Source of the DNA: CAZUHN01 sp964620535
Lineage (GTDB): Bacteria; UBA8248
Direction: 5' to 3'
Length of the DNA stretch: 7,875 bases
Assembly: GCA_964620535.1 (NCBI GenBank)
Contig: CAZUHN010000058.1
Location: forward strand, 1-7,875
A model generated the notes under the pieces. It was not told the origin of the DNA and searched no databases. It was given only the letters and a program-made list of their open reading frames with translations. Below are positions 1 to 6,851 of the stretch, piece by piece. The position numbers and the translations under genes are program-made. The first letter of the stretch is position 1. Each line of letters opens with the position of its first letter.

Positions 1-57
1 GAAGAAAAAACTTTTCAAAGAGATATTCATAATATTTCTAAGGTCTTTTTTTTCAAA

Positions 58-1200
58 TTGCCAATAGACAAAGAAAGGAAGGCCGAGGAGGGAGTTGACG
101 ACCGCGATATCCGGTCACTGTTTTACGAAATCCTGTGGGAATGGAGATCCATCTACGACCTTCCCATCTTCCCCTCATGGGCAGACGAGATTAAATACGA
201 TGAGCTCGTCCGGGGAGTAGGTGGAATGATCCGGATCGGGGGAAACGCTCTCTCGGACGAGGAGATAAAGAAGCTGTTCAAAAAAGGGGGGGGGGAAGGT
301 GGGCTGACGCCCGCCGACCAAGAAGCAATAAATTCGAGGGATGTCTGCGAGTTCTGCCTGGAATGGGTCAAAAACAATCCTGACGGCCAAATCGCCATTT
401 CACTAATAAGAGAAATTCACAAGAGAAACACGCAGCACATCAACTACCCTGGCAACATCCCCGGAGATTTTCGGATGAGCCAAAGGAACATCGGGTATCC
501 CCCGAGGTCCACGTTATTAAACAACCGCTGGGACATCGAAGAATGCATGAAAGGGTTCGTCTCCTGGCTGAACGATCCAGGCAGGCCCGATGGCTGGTCT
601 CCGGAGATACGGGATCTCATCAAGCCCATTGTGGCGCACTATTATCTGACCGAAATTCATCCTTTTGGCGACGGAAACGGAAGGACCGCCCGGGCATTGG
701 AAGCCCTGATGATTTATCGAGATACGGGTTTCAATCTTTTTGGTTTTTACGCCATGGCGAATTATTGCAACCGCGAAAAAGATAGGTACATTAAATTGCT
801 TGGGAAGGTTTATGTCGAGGAGGATGTAACCGATTTCGTGCTCTTTAATCTGAAGGCCCTCGCCGAAAGCCTGAGCTACGTACACGGAAAAATCATCGAA
901 AAAATCCATTTCATGGTTTATGAAAACTACCTCCGAGAGAAAGAGCGCGGGCGGAAAATAAAAAAGAGGGAGGTGGCGATCGTCCGGCTTCTAATGAAAC
1001 AGGGTTCGATGGGATTTGAAGAACTCGTGAAAGAAAACTTATTCAACGTCAGTCTGGCCACCCGCTATAGATACCTAAAAAGGCTCGAAAAAGAAGGGCT
1101 GATCCGGATCGGCCCCGACCCAGAAAATCCCAATACAAAACGGGTCGTGCCCAACGTTGACGTCGTAAAATCCGTCTCCCTTCGGATCCCTGACGAATAA
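58..1200 (+). CDS. Fic-domain AMP-transferase with C-terminal winged helix
   Basis: Fic enzymes transfer AMP, or occasionally another nucleotide moiety, from a nucleotide to a hydroxyl on a target protein. The complete active-site motif HPFGDGNGRTAR is at residues 201-212 (His201 base, Asp205 metal ligand, Asn207, Arg209, Arg212). The flap region before it (PGDFR at 135-139, then IGYPP) also fits the family. Residues about 300-365 form a winged helix-turn-helix, as in many long Fic proteins that regulate their own gene. The family's N-terminal inhibitory motif, (S/T)xxxE(G/N), usually read as SSxIEGN, aligns with MIRIGGN at 57-63, so the inhibitory Glu is Gly61. Codons 77-80 lie on a ten-G run. 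The TTG start is provisional: the frame stays open to base 1, the best Shine-Dalgarno-like AAGG (40-43) is 14 bases away, and there is no early in-frame ATG. The true start may lie outside the window. GC is about half, well below neighbouring genes, suggesting transfer. The target protein cannot be predicted. Confidence 0.9.
   Translation: MPIDKERKAEEGVDDRDIRSLFYEILWEWRSIYDLPIFPSWADEIKYDELVRGVGGMIRIGGNALSDEEIKKLFKKGGGEGGLTPADQEAINSRDVCEFCLEWVKNNPDGQIAISLIREIHKRNTQHINYPGNIPGDFRMSQRNIGYPPRSTLLNNRWDIEECMKGFVSWLNDPGRPDGWSPEIRDLIKPIVAHYYLTEIHPFGDGNGRTARALEALMIYRDTGFNLFGFYAMANYCNREKDRYIKLLGKVYVEEDVTDFVLFNLKALAESLSYVHGKIIEKIHFMVYENYLREKERGRKIKKREVAIVRLLMKQGSMGFEELVKENLFNVSLATRYRYLKRLEKEGLIRIGPDPENPNTKRVVPNVDVVKSVSLRIPDE
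286..295. repeat. G10 homopolymer (after A6) inside the Fic gene
   Basis: Ten consecutive G follow six A (280-285) and encode Gly77-Gly79 plus the first base of Glu80. The frame is intact at this length. Losing one G brings TGA into frame at 305-307. Gaining one brings TGA into frame at 381-383. Both stops come before the catalytic motif at 658-693. Tracts like this are typical slipped-strand mispairing sites, and also typical places for length miscalls. Confidence 0.9.
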
Positions 1201-1430
1201 AGCTTCAATGCACAGCGAGTCAACCGCCACCGGAACCTCGGGCGCTCCGCCCCAGGGGAGCGAAGGGCGGCTGTATTGCCATCGCTCGATGGAGAGATTT
1301 TCGGTCGGCTCCCTTCCGTCCCGATTTTCCGCGGCGGTAAACCTGCGCTGAAACCCGCCGCCCCTTGCGGCGCCGAAGGGATACGGATACGTTTGGCTCC
1401 CTAGAAAAAGTTCTGAAAGGAAACGCCGCC
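1201..1430. other. Spacer between Fic gene and pyrF
   Basis: This stretch of about 230 bases has no gene I can support. Its GC rises sharply to the level of the right-hand genes, so the composition boundary of the Fic gene lies near its stop codon. A stem can form between CCGCCC (1247-1252) and GGGCGG (1265-1270), with no following T run, so it is not a standard intrinsic terminator. A 47-codon ORF starting with ATG at 1208 lacks a ribosome site and recognisable motifs. Confidence 0.5.
1416..1421 (+). promoter_or_regulatory. pyrF ribosome binding site
   Basis: AAAGGA sits 9 bases before the TTG at 1431. It supports that start over the earlier in-frame TTG at 1365, which would add 22 unconserved, arginine-rich residues. 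Confidence 0.6.
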
Positions 1431-2165
1431 TTGGCCACCTCCCCGCACGAAAGATTGATCCTTGCCCTCGACGTGCCCGCCGCCGAGGAGGCGAAAAGGT
1501 TCGTCGAGTCACTGGACGATCGCGTCGCCTTCTACAAGGTGGGCCTCGAACTCTTCACCGCTACCGGGTTCGAGGTGGCCGATTGGCTCGTCAGCCAAGG
1601 CAAAAAAGTTTTCCTCGACATCAAATGGCTGGACATCCCCAAAACCGTCGGCGCGGTGGTGCGGATCGCCTCCGGGCGGAATATCCATCTCGCGACGGTG
1701 GACGGAAACGGCGACAGCGAAATGCTGAAGGGGGCGGTGCGGGAAAGGAAGAACGATCTGAAGCTCCTCTGCCTGACCGTCCTCACCAGCCTGAGCGACC
1801 ACGCGCTCCAGGATATGGGCAGGGGCATCACGGTGGCGGACATGGTGCGGCGGCGCGTGGACATGGCCATCGACGCCGGGATGGACGGAGCGATCGCCTC
1901 CGGGCACGAAGTGAAAATCTGCCGGGACGCCGCGAACGCGAAAAAGAAGGGAGACTTCCTCGTCGTCACCCCGGGGATGCGGCTTCCGGGTGCATCGAGC
2001 GACGACCACCAGCGCGCTGCCGATCCCGAGACCGCGATCCGGGACGGGGCGGACTACATCGTCGTGGGACGGCCCATCCGCCAGGCGGACGACCGGCGGG
2101 CGGCGGCGGAAAAATTCGTCGGTGCCATCGAGAGGGGCCTCGCGGCCCGGTCTCCGGATTCATAG
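1431..2165 (+). CDS. pyrF: Orotidine-5'-phosphate decarboxylase
   Basis: PyrF decarboxylates OMP to UMP, the last step of de novo pyrimidine synthesis, as a cytosolic TIM-barrel dimer. From the TTG at 1431 the protein is 244 residues, the normal size. Visible family landmarks are the LALDV Asp (14), FYKVG Lys (36), and the catalytic Asp63-Lys65-Asp68 cluster within DIKWLDIPKT (63-72). Near the end are the phosphate-loop segments VTPGMR (179-184), DDHQR (191-195) and VVGRP (211-215). One oddity is TVDG at 89-92, where many PyrF proteins have TVH followed by a small residue, giving Asp91 in place of a usually conserved His. The gene follows the Fic gene on the same strand after about 230 bases, so an operon is not obvious. 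It converges on mnmG with 92 bases between the stops. Composition matches the rest of the right side, so this looks like resident chromosome. Confidence 0.95.
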   Translation: MATSPHERLILALDVPAAEEAKRFVESLDDRVAFYKVGLELFTATGFEVADWLVSQGKKVFLDIKWLDIPKTVGAVVRIASGRNIHLATVDGNGDSEMLKGAVRERKNDLKLLCLTVLTSLSDHALQDMGRGITVADMVRRRVDMAIDAGMDGAIASGHEVKICRDAANAKKKGDFLVVTPGMRLPGASSDDHQRAADPETAIRDGADYIVVGRPIRQADDRRAAAEKFVGAIERGLAARSPDS

Positions 2166-2257
2166 GCAGCCGCTTCGCCCGCAGACTCATGGAAAATACT
2201 AAGAGAAGCAGGGGCACAGGGGTCTACCCCCACAATTTCGATGGATGGAGTTTGTGG

Positions 2258-4198
2258 CTATTCGACAGGCTCTTCCGCGGTCCCCTTCCCGTTCCGCCCG
2301 TCCGCGTTTCCGGGCTGTCCGGCCTTCCGAAGGTACACTTCGAGGACGGAGACGGCGGCGGGAGTGACGCCGGAGATGCGGCCCGCCTGGCCCAGGGTGC
2401 GGGGGCGAACCTCCTCCAGCCTTTGGCGCACCTCGGCGGCGAGGTGGCGCACCGCATCGTAAGAGAACGAATCCGGGATGCGGACCCGGTCCGCCGCCCG
2501 CAGGGTAGCAACCTGGCCCGCCTCCCTGGCGAGGTATTCCTTGTAGCGCACCTCGGCCGAGACGTACCTTTGGGACTCGCCGTCCAGCCCCTCCCAGATC
2601 TCCCGGAATCTCCCCCCCCCGAGGTAGTCTATCTCGGCGGCGAGGCCGGGGGAGACTTCGGGCCTGCGGAGCAATACATTTAGTTTCAATGGATTGCGCG
2701 GAACGGCGGAGCCCACTGCCGCGAGGGCGGAGGCCACCTCGGGGCGGGGAGGGATAGTCCTCCCCTCGATGTACTCGACCGCCCTCCGGCACCTCGCTGC
2801 CTTCGCCTCGAACGCCCGGTAGGTTTCCGAGTCGAGGGAGCCCAGCTCGTACCCGAGCGCCATGAGGCGGAAGTCCGCGTTGTCGTGCCGAAGGAGCAGG
2901 CGGTGCTCGGCCCGGCTGGTGAAGAGCCGGTAAGGCTCGGCCGTCCCCTTGGTGACGAGGTCGTCGATCATGACGCCGGTGTAGGCCTCCTCCCGGCCCA
3001 GGACGACGGGCTCCTCCCCCCGGGTGAAGCGGGCGGCGTTGATCCCGGCCACGATCCCCTGGGCGGCGGCCTCCTCGTACCCCGTCGTCCCGTTGATCTG
3101 GCCCGCGTGAAAGAGGCCGGGGACACGCCGGGTCATGAGGCTGGGCTGGAGCTCGGTGGGGTCCACGAAATCATACTCGACGGCGTAGCCCGCCCGCATC
3201 ATCTCGGCACGCTCCAGGCCTTTTATGGTGCGGATAAAAGGGATTTGCACGTCCACCGGGAGGCTGGTGGAGATGCCGTTCACGTAGATCTCGGTGGTTT
3301 CCCGCCCCTCGGGCTCGAGGAAAATCTGGTGCGCCTCCTTGCCGGGGAAGCGCATCACCTTGTCCTCGATGCTGGGGCAGTACCGCACCCCGGTCCCCAC
3401 GATCTGGCCATTGTACATGGGGGCGCGGTCGATGTTCCGCCGTATGAGCGCGTGCCCCCGCGCGTTTGTGAAGGTGATGTGGCAAGGAATCTGCTCCTGT
3501 TTAATTTTTTTCGTATGATAGGAAAAGGGCAGGGGAGGTGCATCCCCGGGCTGGAGGGCGAGGGAGGCGAAGTCGATCGTCCGCCCGTCCAGGCGCGGGG
3601 GGGTTCCGGTCTTGAGCCTTCCGATCCGGAAGCCCAGGGCGGCGAGCTGATCGGTGAGCCCGGCCGCGGCTCCTTCCCCGGCCCGGCCGCCCGCGATCTT
3701 CTGGTCCCCGTAGTGGAGCAGTCCCCGGATGAAGGTGCCCGGGGCGAGGATCACCGCCCCGGCGAAAAACCGCTCTCCAAAAAGGGTTTCGACCCCCACC
3801 GCCCTCCCCCCCTCGATCGTGATTCGGCGAAGGGCGCCCTGCTTGAGGAGGAGGCCTGCCTGGCTCTCCACCGTTTTTTTTATGTGGGCGCGGTAGGCCT
3901 GCTTGTCGGCCTGGGCGCGGAGAGCCTGGACGGCGGGACCCTTCTTGGTGTTCAGCATCCGGAACTGAATGCCGGTGGCGTCGATGGCGCGGGCCATCTC
4001 GCCGCCAAGGGCGTCCACCTCGCGCACGAGGACGCCCTTGGCGAGTCCCCCGATGGCGGGGTTGCAGGACATGAGGCCCACCGTGTCCAAGTTCATGGTG
4101 AGGAGGAGAGTCTTCGAACCCACCCGCGCCGCCGCGAGGGCAGCCTCGCAGCCCGCGTGCCCTCCGCCGATCACGATGACGTCATACCGGCCGTTCAA
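2258..4198 (-). CDS. mnmG: tRNA U34 5-carboxymethylaminomethyl modification enzyme MnmG
   Basis: MnmG (GidA) is the FAD- and NADH-dependent partner of MnmE. Together they add a (carboxymethyl)aminomethyl group to C5 of wobble U34 in tRNAs reading two-codon boxes ending in A or G. The 646-residue protein is full length. It shows the FAD dinucleotide fold GGGHAGCEAA (11-20), GLMSCNPAIGG (41-51) with Cys45, RLKTGTPPRL (194-203), RYCPSIEDK (272-280) with Cys274, AGQINGTTGYEEAAAQG (365-381) and IDDLVTKGT (411-419). These two Cys correspond to the conserved functional pair. The C-terminal helical domain that contacts MnmE and tRNA is present, including RPRTLGQAGRISGVTP (598-613). The start is TTG, supported by AAGGGG 8 bases upstream (4207-4212). 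The last 20 or so residues are a low-complexity tail. A nine-G coding run (2612-2620) encodes Gly527-529. The gene is second in a pair after mnmE. Confidence 0.97.
   Translation of the reverse strand: MNGRYDVIVIGGGHAGCEAALAAARVGSKTLLLTMNLDTVGLMSCNPAIGGLAKGVLVREVDALGGEMARAIDATGIQFRMLNTKKGPAVQALRAQADKQAYRAHIKKTVESQAGLLLKQGALRRITIEGGRAVGVETLFGERFFAGAVILAPGTFIRGLLHYGDQKIAGGRAGEGAAAGLTDQLAALGFRIGRLKTGTPPRLDGRTIDFASLALQPGDAPPLPFSYHTKKIKQEQIPCHITFTNARGHALIRRNIDRAPMYNGQIVGTGVRYCPSIEDKVMRFPGKEAHQIFLEPEGRETTEIYVNGISTSLPVDVQIPFIRTIKGLERAEMMRAGYAVEYDFVDPTELQPSLMTRRVPGLFHAGQINGTTGYEEAAAQGIVAGINAARFTRGEEPVVLGREEAYTGVMIDDLVTKGTAEPYRLFTSRAEHRLLLRHDNADFRLMALGYELGSLDSETYRAFEAKAARCRRAVEYIEGRTIPPRPEVASALAAVGSAVPRNPLKLNVLLRRPEVSPGLAAEIDYLGGGRFREIWEGLDGESQRYVSAEVRYKEYLAREAGQVATLRAADRVRIPDSFSYDAVRHLAAEVRQRLEEVRPRTLGQAGRISGVTPAAVSVLEVYLRKAGQPGNADGRNGKGTAEEPVE
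2612..2620. repeat. C9 homopolymer (G9 on the coding strand) in mnmG
   Basis: On the mnmG coding strand this is nine G encoding Gly527-Gly529 in the C-terminal domain. The mnmG frame is intact through it. It is listed because it is one of three runs of eight or more G or C in coding sequence here. Confidence 0.9.
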
Positions 4199-4287
4199 AT
4201 CCGCTTCCCCTTCATGTGTATATTCGGAGGTTTATTGGCGGAACGAATATTCATATACAGGACGGTACGACAAAATCACCTAATCCC
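4199..4287 (-). promoter_or_regulatory. AT-rich mnmE-mnmG spacer with inverted repeat
   Basis: These 89 bases between the mnmE stop and the mnmG start are markedly AT-richer than both genes. ATATTCG (4220-4226) and CGAATAT (4244-4250) form a 7-base inverted repeat with a 17-base centre. The right arm overlaps the palindrome GAATATTC (4245-4252). On the minus strand, TATACA-like and TATATG-like hexamers could act as -10 elements, but I see no good -35 partner. A leader structure or an internal promoter for mnmG are both possible. A six-codon ATG mini-ORF on the minus strand (from 4215) overlaps the mnmG start. Confidence 0.35.
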
Positions 4288-5748
4288 TTATTTTCCAATG
4301 CAAAATTCGGAAAAGATCCAATCCAGGAGGGCCTCTCCGTAGTCCCTCCCGAGAAGGCTGGAGAGGGCCGCCTGGGCCTCGTTCAGATGGACCGCCACCA
4401 ACTCGGGGCTCTCCCCGGAGAAAAGGGCATCCCCCGCCCGCCCGACCGCTTTCCGACACTTCGCCACCAAATCCCGGTGCCGCTCCCGCGTCAACAGGAC
4501 CTGGCCCCCGGCCCCCGCCTCCCCAGCTTCTCCCGCGAGCACGCCGGCCATGGTCCTCCGCAGGGCGTCCACTCCTTCGTACCGGAGGGCAGAAATTTGA
4601 CAAAATCCCTCATAGGGAGGGGAGTTTCCGCCGTTGCCGCTCGCCGCGGGCGCTGCGGGGAAACGGGCCTCCGGCAGGTCGATTTTGTTAGCGACAAGGA
4701 GGTTCGGAGCCTCCAGCCTACCGCACTCCCCCGTCGCCCACACCCTCTCTTCGGGACCGGCGGCGGCGTCGAAAACCACCAGGCAAAGGTCGGCCCCCTG
4801 CGCCGCCCGGCGCGCGCGCGCCGCTCCTTCGATCTCGACCCGGTCCCCCGTCTCGCGCAGTCCCGCGGTGTCGATGAGGCGGATGGGGATCCCCTCCACA
4901 TCGCAGGTCTCCTCCACGGTGTCCCGCGTCGTCCCCGGGATCGGGCTCGTGATGGCCCGGTCCGTCCCTAAAAAGCGGTTCAGAAGGGTGGACTTTCCCG
5001 CGTTCGGCCGCCCAAGGATGGCCACGCGCGCTCCCTCGCGGAGCATCCTGCCAGTCCGGTAGCTCTGTTCCAGGGCAAAGAGGTTTTCCTCGATCCGGCG
5101 GAGTCTTTCCCCTAGCTTCGCCCCATCCATCGGGGTGCCCGTAAGGGACGGGCCCGCTCCCGTCTCGAACTCGTCGGGAAAGTCGATGGCCGCCTCCAGA
5201 TGGGCCCCCGCCTCGACGATTCGCTCCCAGGCGTCTTCGAGCTTTTCCGACAGCCCCCGGTCCATCAAGGCCAGCGCCCCTCGGGCCGCCCGCCCGGTCT
5301 CGGCCGAGATGAGGTCCGCCACCGACTCGGCCTGGATGAGATCGATCTTGCCCTCCAGAAAAGCACGCCGGGTGAACTCGCCGGGTGCCGCGGGCCGCGC
5401 CCCAGCATCCGCCGCCGCCTGGAGGATGGCTTCGACCACCGCAGGGCCGCCGTGACAATAGAATTCCGCCATGTCCTCGCCGGTGAAAGACCTCGGCTTC
5501 CGCATCAGGACGGCCATCCCCTCGTCTATCGCCTCGCCGCCGGACCCGACGAAGCGCCCAAGGAAAAGCCGCCTGTTCAAAAGCCGTTTCGCCCCTTCGC
5601 GGGGACAAAAGACCCGCCTCGCGACCGCCTCGCTCCCCGGCCCGCTTAGGCGGACCACCGCGATGGCCCCCCGGCCCGGGGCCGAAGAGAGCGCCACGAC
5701 GGTGTCCCGCTCCGTAGCGGAGGGTTGTACGTCTTCCCGCGCTGCCAT
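4288..5748 (-). CDS. mnmE: tRNA modification GTPase MnmE
   Basis: MnmE (TrmE) is the GTPase half of the MnmE-MnmG complex and binds the folate one-carbon donor in its N-terminal domain. At 486 residues it is slightly longer than usual. The N-terminal domain starts typically with DTVVALSSAPGRGAIAVVRL (15-34). The central helical domain surrounds an embedded Ras-like G domain with the P loop GRPNAGKS (246-253), GTTRD (272-276), DTAG (293-296) and NKID (354-357). The family's C-terminal signature FCIGK (482-486), whose Cys is functionally important, is the last thing encoded. A Gly/Ala/Pro-rich stretch at about 360-380 makes the loop after NKID longer than usual. The ATG start has AGGGAA 3-5 bases upstream (5752-5757). 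It is the first gene of the pair with mnmG and is divergent from galT. Confidence 0.97.
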   Translation of the reverse strand: MAAREDVQPSATERDTVVALSSAPGRGAIAVVRLSGPGSEAVARRVFCPREGAKRLLNRRLFLGRFVGSGGEAIDEGMAVLMRKPRSFTGEDMAEFYCHGGPAVVEAILQAAADAGARPAAPGEFTRRAFLEGKIDLIQAESVADLISAETGRAARGALALMDRGLSEKLEDAWERIVEAGAHLEAAIDFPDEFETGAGPSLTGTPMDGAKLGERLRRIEENLFALEQSYRTGRMLREGARVAILGRPNAGKSTLLNRFLGTDRAITSPIPGTTRDTVEETCDVEGIPIRLIDTAGLRETGDRVEIEGAARARRAAQGADLCLVVFDAAAGPEERVWATGECGRLEAPNLLVANKIDLPEARFPAAPAASGNGGNSPPYEGFCQISALRYEGVDALRRTMAGVLAGEAGEAGAGGQVLLTRERHRDLVAKCRKAVGRAGDALFSGESPELVAVHLNEAQAALSSLLGRDYGEALLDWIFSEFCIGK

Positions 5749-5817
5749 AAATTCCCTACGCAGTTTACGTCACCCGTGGTGCCGGGCACGCGCCCGCCTC
5801 CGCCCGGGAGAGCGCCG
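5749..5817. promoter_or_regulatory. Divergent mnmE/galT intergenic region
   Basis: The 69 bases between the two starts must hold, or lie next to, the promoters for both directions. On the minus strand TAAACT (5762-5767) resembles a -10 box for mnmE, but no convincing -35 is visible. GGGAG at 5806-5810, seven bases before the ATG at 5818, is a good galT ribosome site and supports that start. Confidence 0.35.
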
Positions 5818-6835
5818 ATGTCCGAGATGCGCTGGAGTATAATTCATGAAAGGTGGGCCCTCATCGCCCCGGACCGACGCGCCCGGCCCGGCACCCATCA
5901 TCATGCGCCCGCCACGCCCCTGTCGCCGGACCCGCATTGTCCGTTTTGTCCTGGAAACGAAGAGAAAACGCCCCCCCCATACGGACATTCTCTCCGGCGC
6001 CGCGAACGATCCCGCGGGTTGGCGCGCCCGGGCCGTACCGAACAAGTACCCGGCAGTCGGCGGCGGCCCCGCACCAAACCCTCAAAACCCCGGACCCTTT
6101 CCTTCCCTGGCGGGCTCCGGCCGGCACGAGATCATCGTCGACTCCCCGGTCCATCTCCAGGGCCTCGCCGATCTCCCCGACGTCCACGCCGGCGAAATTC
6201 TCGCTTTCCTCCAACGCCGAGTGCGGGAGTTCTACCGCAACGATTCCATCCGTGCCATCACCGTCTTTAAAAACCACGGCGCCACCGCAGGCGCCTCGCT
6301 ACCACACTCCCACATTCAGGTGGTGGGCCTTCCCGAAGTGCCTTCCTCCGTCGCAAAAGCGCGCGAGACGGGAGGGCGGTTCCGCCAAAAAGAGGGCTGT
6401 GCGCTCCTTGCGCATTTTATCGAGACCGAAAGAAAAGAAAAGGCGCGCATAATTGAAGTCGGGGAAGAAACGATCGTTCTCTGTCCGTTCGCGTCAAGGT
6501 TTCCTTACGAAACCCTCATATCGCCCTGGCCGGTGGAGGAAAGCTTTTGCGATTCGCCGCGGGAGAGCCTCCACGCCGTCGGCGGCGCGCTCGCCCGGAC
6601 CCTCAGGCGCATCAAAACCCTGCTCGCCGACCCGCCCCTCAACGTCGCCTTCCACATGGAAATCCGCCCTAGCGATGGGGATTCCCCGTCCAACTGCGCC
6701 TGGTATATCGAGGTATTGCCGCGCCTCGCCGTTCTCGCGGGCCTCGAGGCGGGCTTCGGGATGCACATCAACGTGACGTCACCCGAGGACGCGGCGGCGG
6801 AGCTTCGGGGCGCGGGCGCGGAAATCGCCGAGTAG
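5818..6835 (+). CDS. galT: Galactose-1-phosphate uridylyltransferase, frameshifted at a C8 run
   Basis: GalT swaps UMP between UDP-glucose and galactose-1-phosphate (Leloir pathway) through a uridylyl-histidine intermediate. Translation from the ATG at 5818 (ribosome site GGGAG, spacing 7) gives MSEMRWSIIHERWALIAPDR and the metal-binding CPFCPGNEEKTPP, typical of GalT N-termini. That frame then turns into arginine/proline-rich nonsense ending at 6270. The rest of the enzyme continues in the next frame from 5978 to the stop at 6835, with RAVPNKYPA and the catalytic FKNHGATAGASLPHSHIQ. His165 of the joined protein is the nucleophile. The end has WYIEVLPRL and a PEDAA segment. Removing one C from the run at 5971-5978 joins the halves into 338 residues, a normal length. 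A second start, ATG at 5846 preceded by GGAG, reads the downstream frame but lacks the CxxC site. This may be sequencing error, mutation, phase variation or recoding. Confidence 0.85.
5971..5978. repeat. C8 homopolymer at the galT frame break
   Basis: Eight C follow the ACG Thr codon. Family-like protein sequence stops making sense in the upstream frame and begins in the downstream frame exactly here. With seven C the gene would read Thr-Pro-Pro-His and stay open. Confidence 0.9.
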
Positions 6836-6851
6836 CCGCCCGCGCGGTTAC
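6832..6851 (+). terminator. Hairpin over the galT stop codon
   Basis: GTAGCCGC (6832-6839) pairs with GCGGTTAC (6844-6851), eight pairs including one G-T, around a four-base loop. It includes the TAG stop. No T run follows, so it could slow or protect transcript ends but is not a standard intrinsic terminator. Confidence 0.25.

Noticed and set aside
1365..1430. Longer N-terminus for pyrF from TTG at 1365
   Set aside because: The extra 22 residues are unlike PyrF, and the TTG at 1431 has a better ribosome site and yields the usual length.
1075..1512. 145-codon minus-strand ORF spanning the Fic end, spacer and pyrF start
   Set aside because: It overlaps two real genes, has no ribosome site or recognisable motif, and its composition resembles antisense reading.
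2219..2230. GGGG-TCTA-CCCC hairpin between pyrF and mnmG as a terminator
   Set aside because: The stem is only four pairs and no T run follows on either strand.
1583..2683. 366-codon plus-strand ORF across pyrF and the mnmG end
   Set aside because: It is out of frame with pyrF, has strongly Arg/Gly-biased composition and no motifs: a high-GC shadow.
3941..3958. MnmG motif MLNTKKGPAV with Lys instead of the common Ser
   Set aside because: Basic residues at this position are known in MnmG relatives such as the mitochondrial forms, so it is not a notable loss.
2885..4342. 485-codon plus-strand ORF opposite mnmG
   Set aside because: It is antisense to an unmistakable mnmG, is Gly/Pro/Arg-rich with no family motifs, and is explained by high GC at third positions.
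5838..5843. Perfect TATAAT inside the galT start
   Set aside because: It encodes conserved-region residues, has no -35 partner at normal spacing and lies after the supported start, so chance is likelier.
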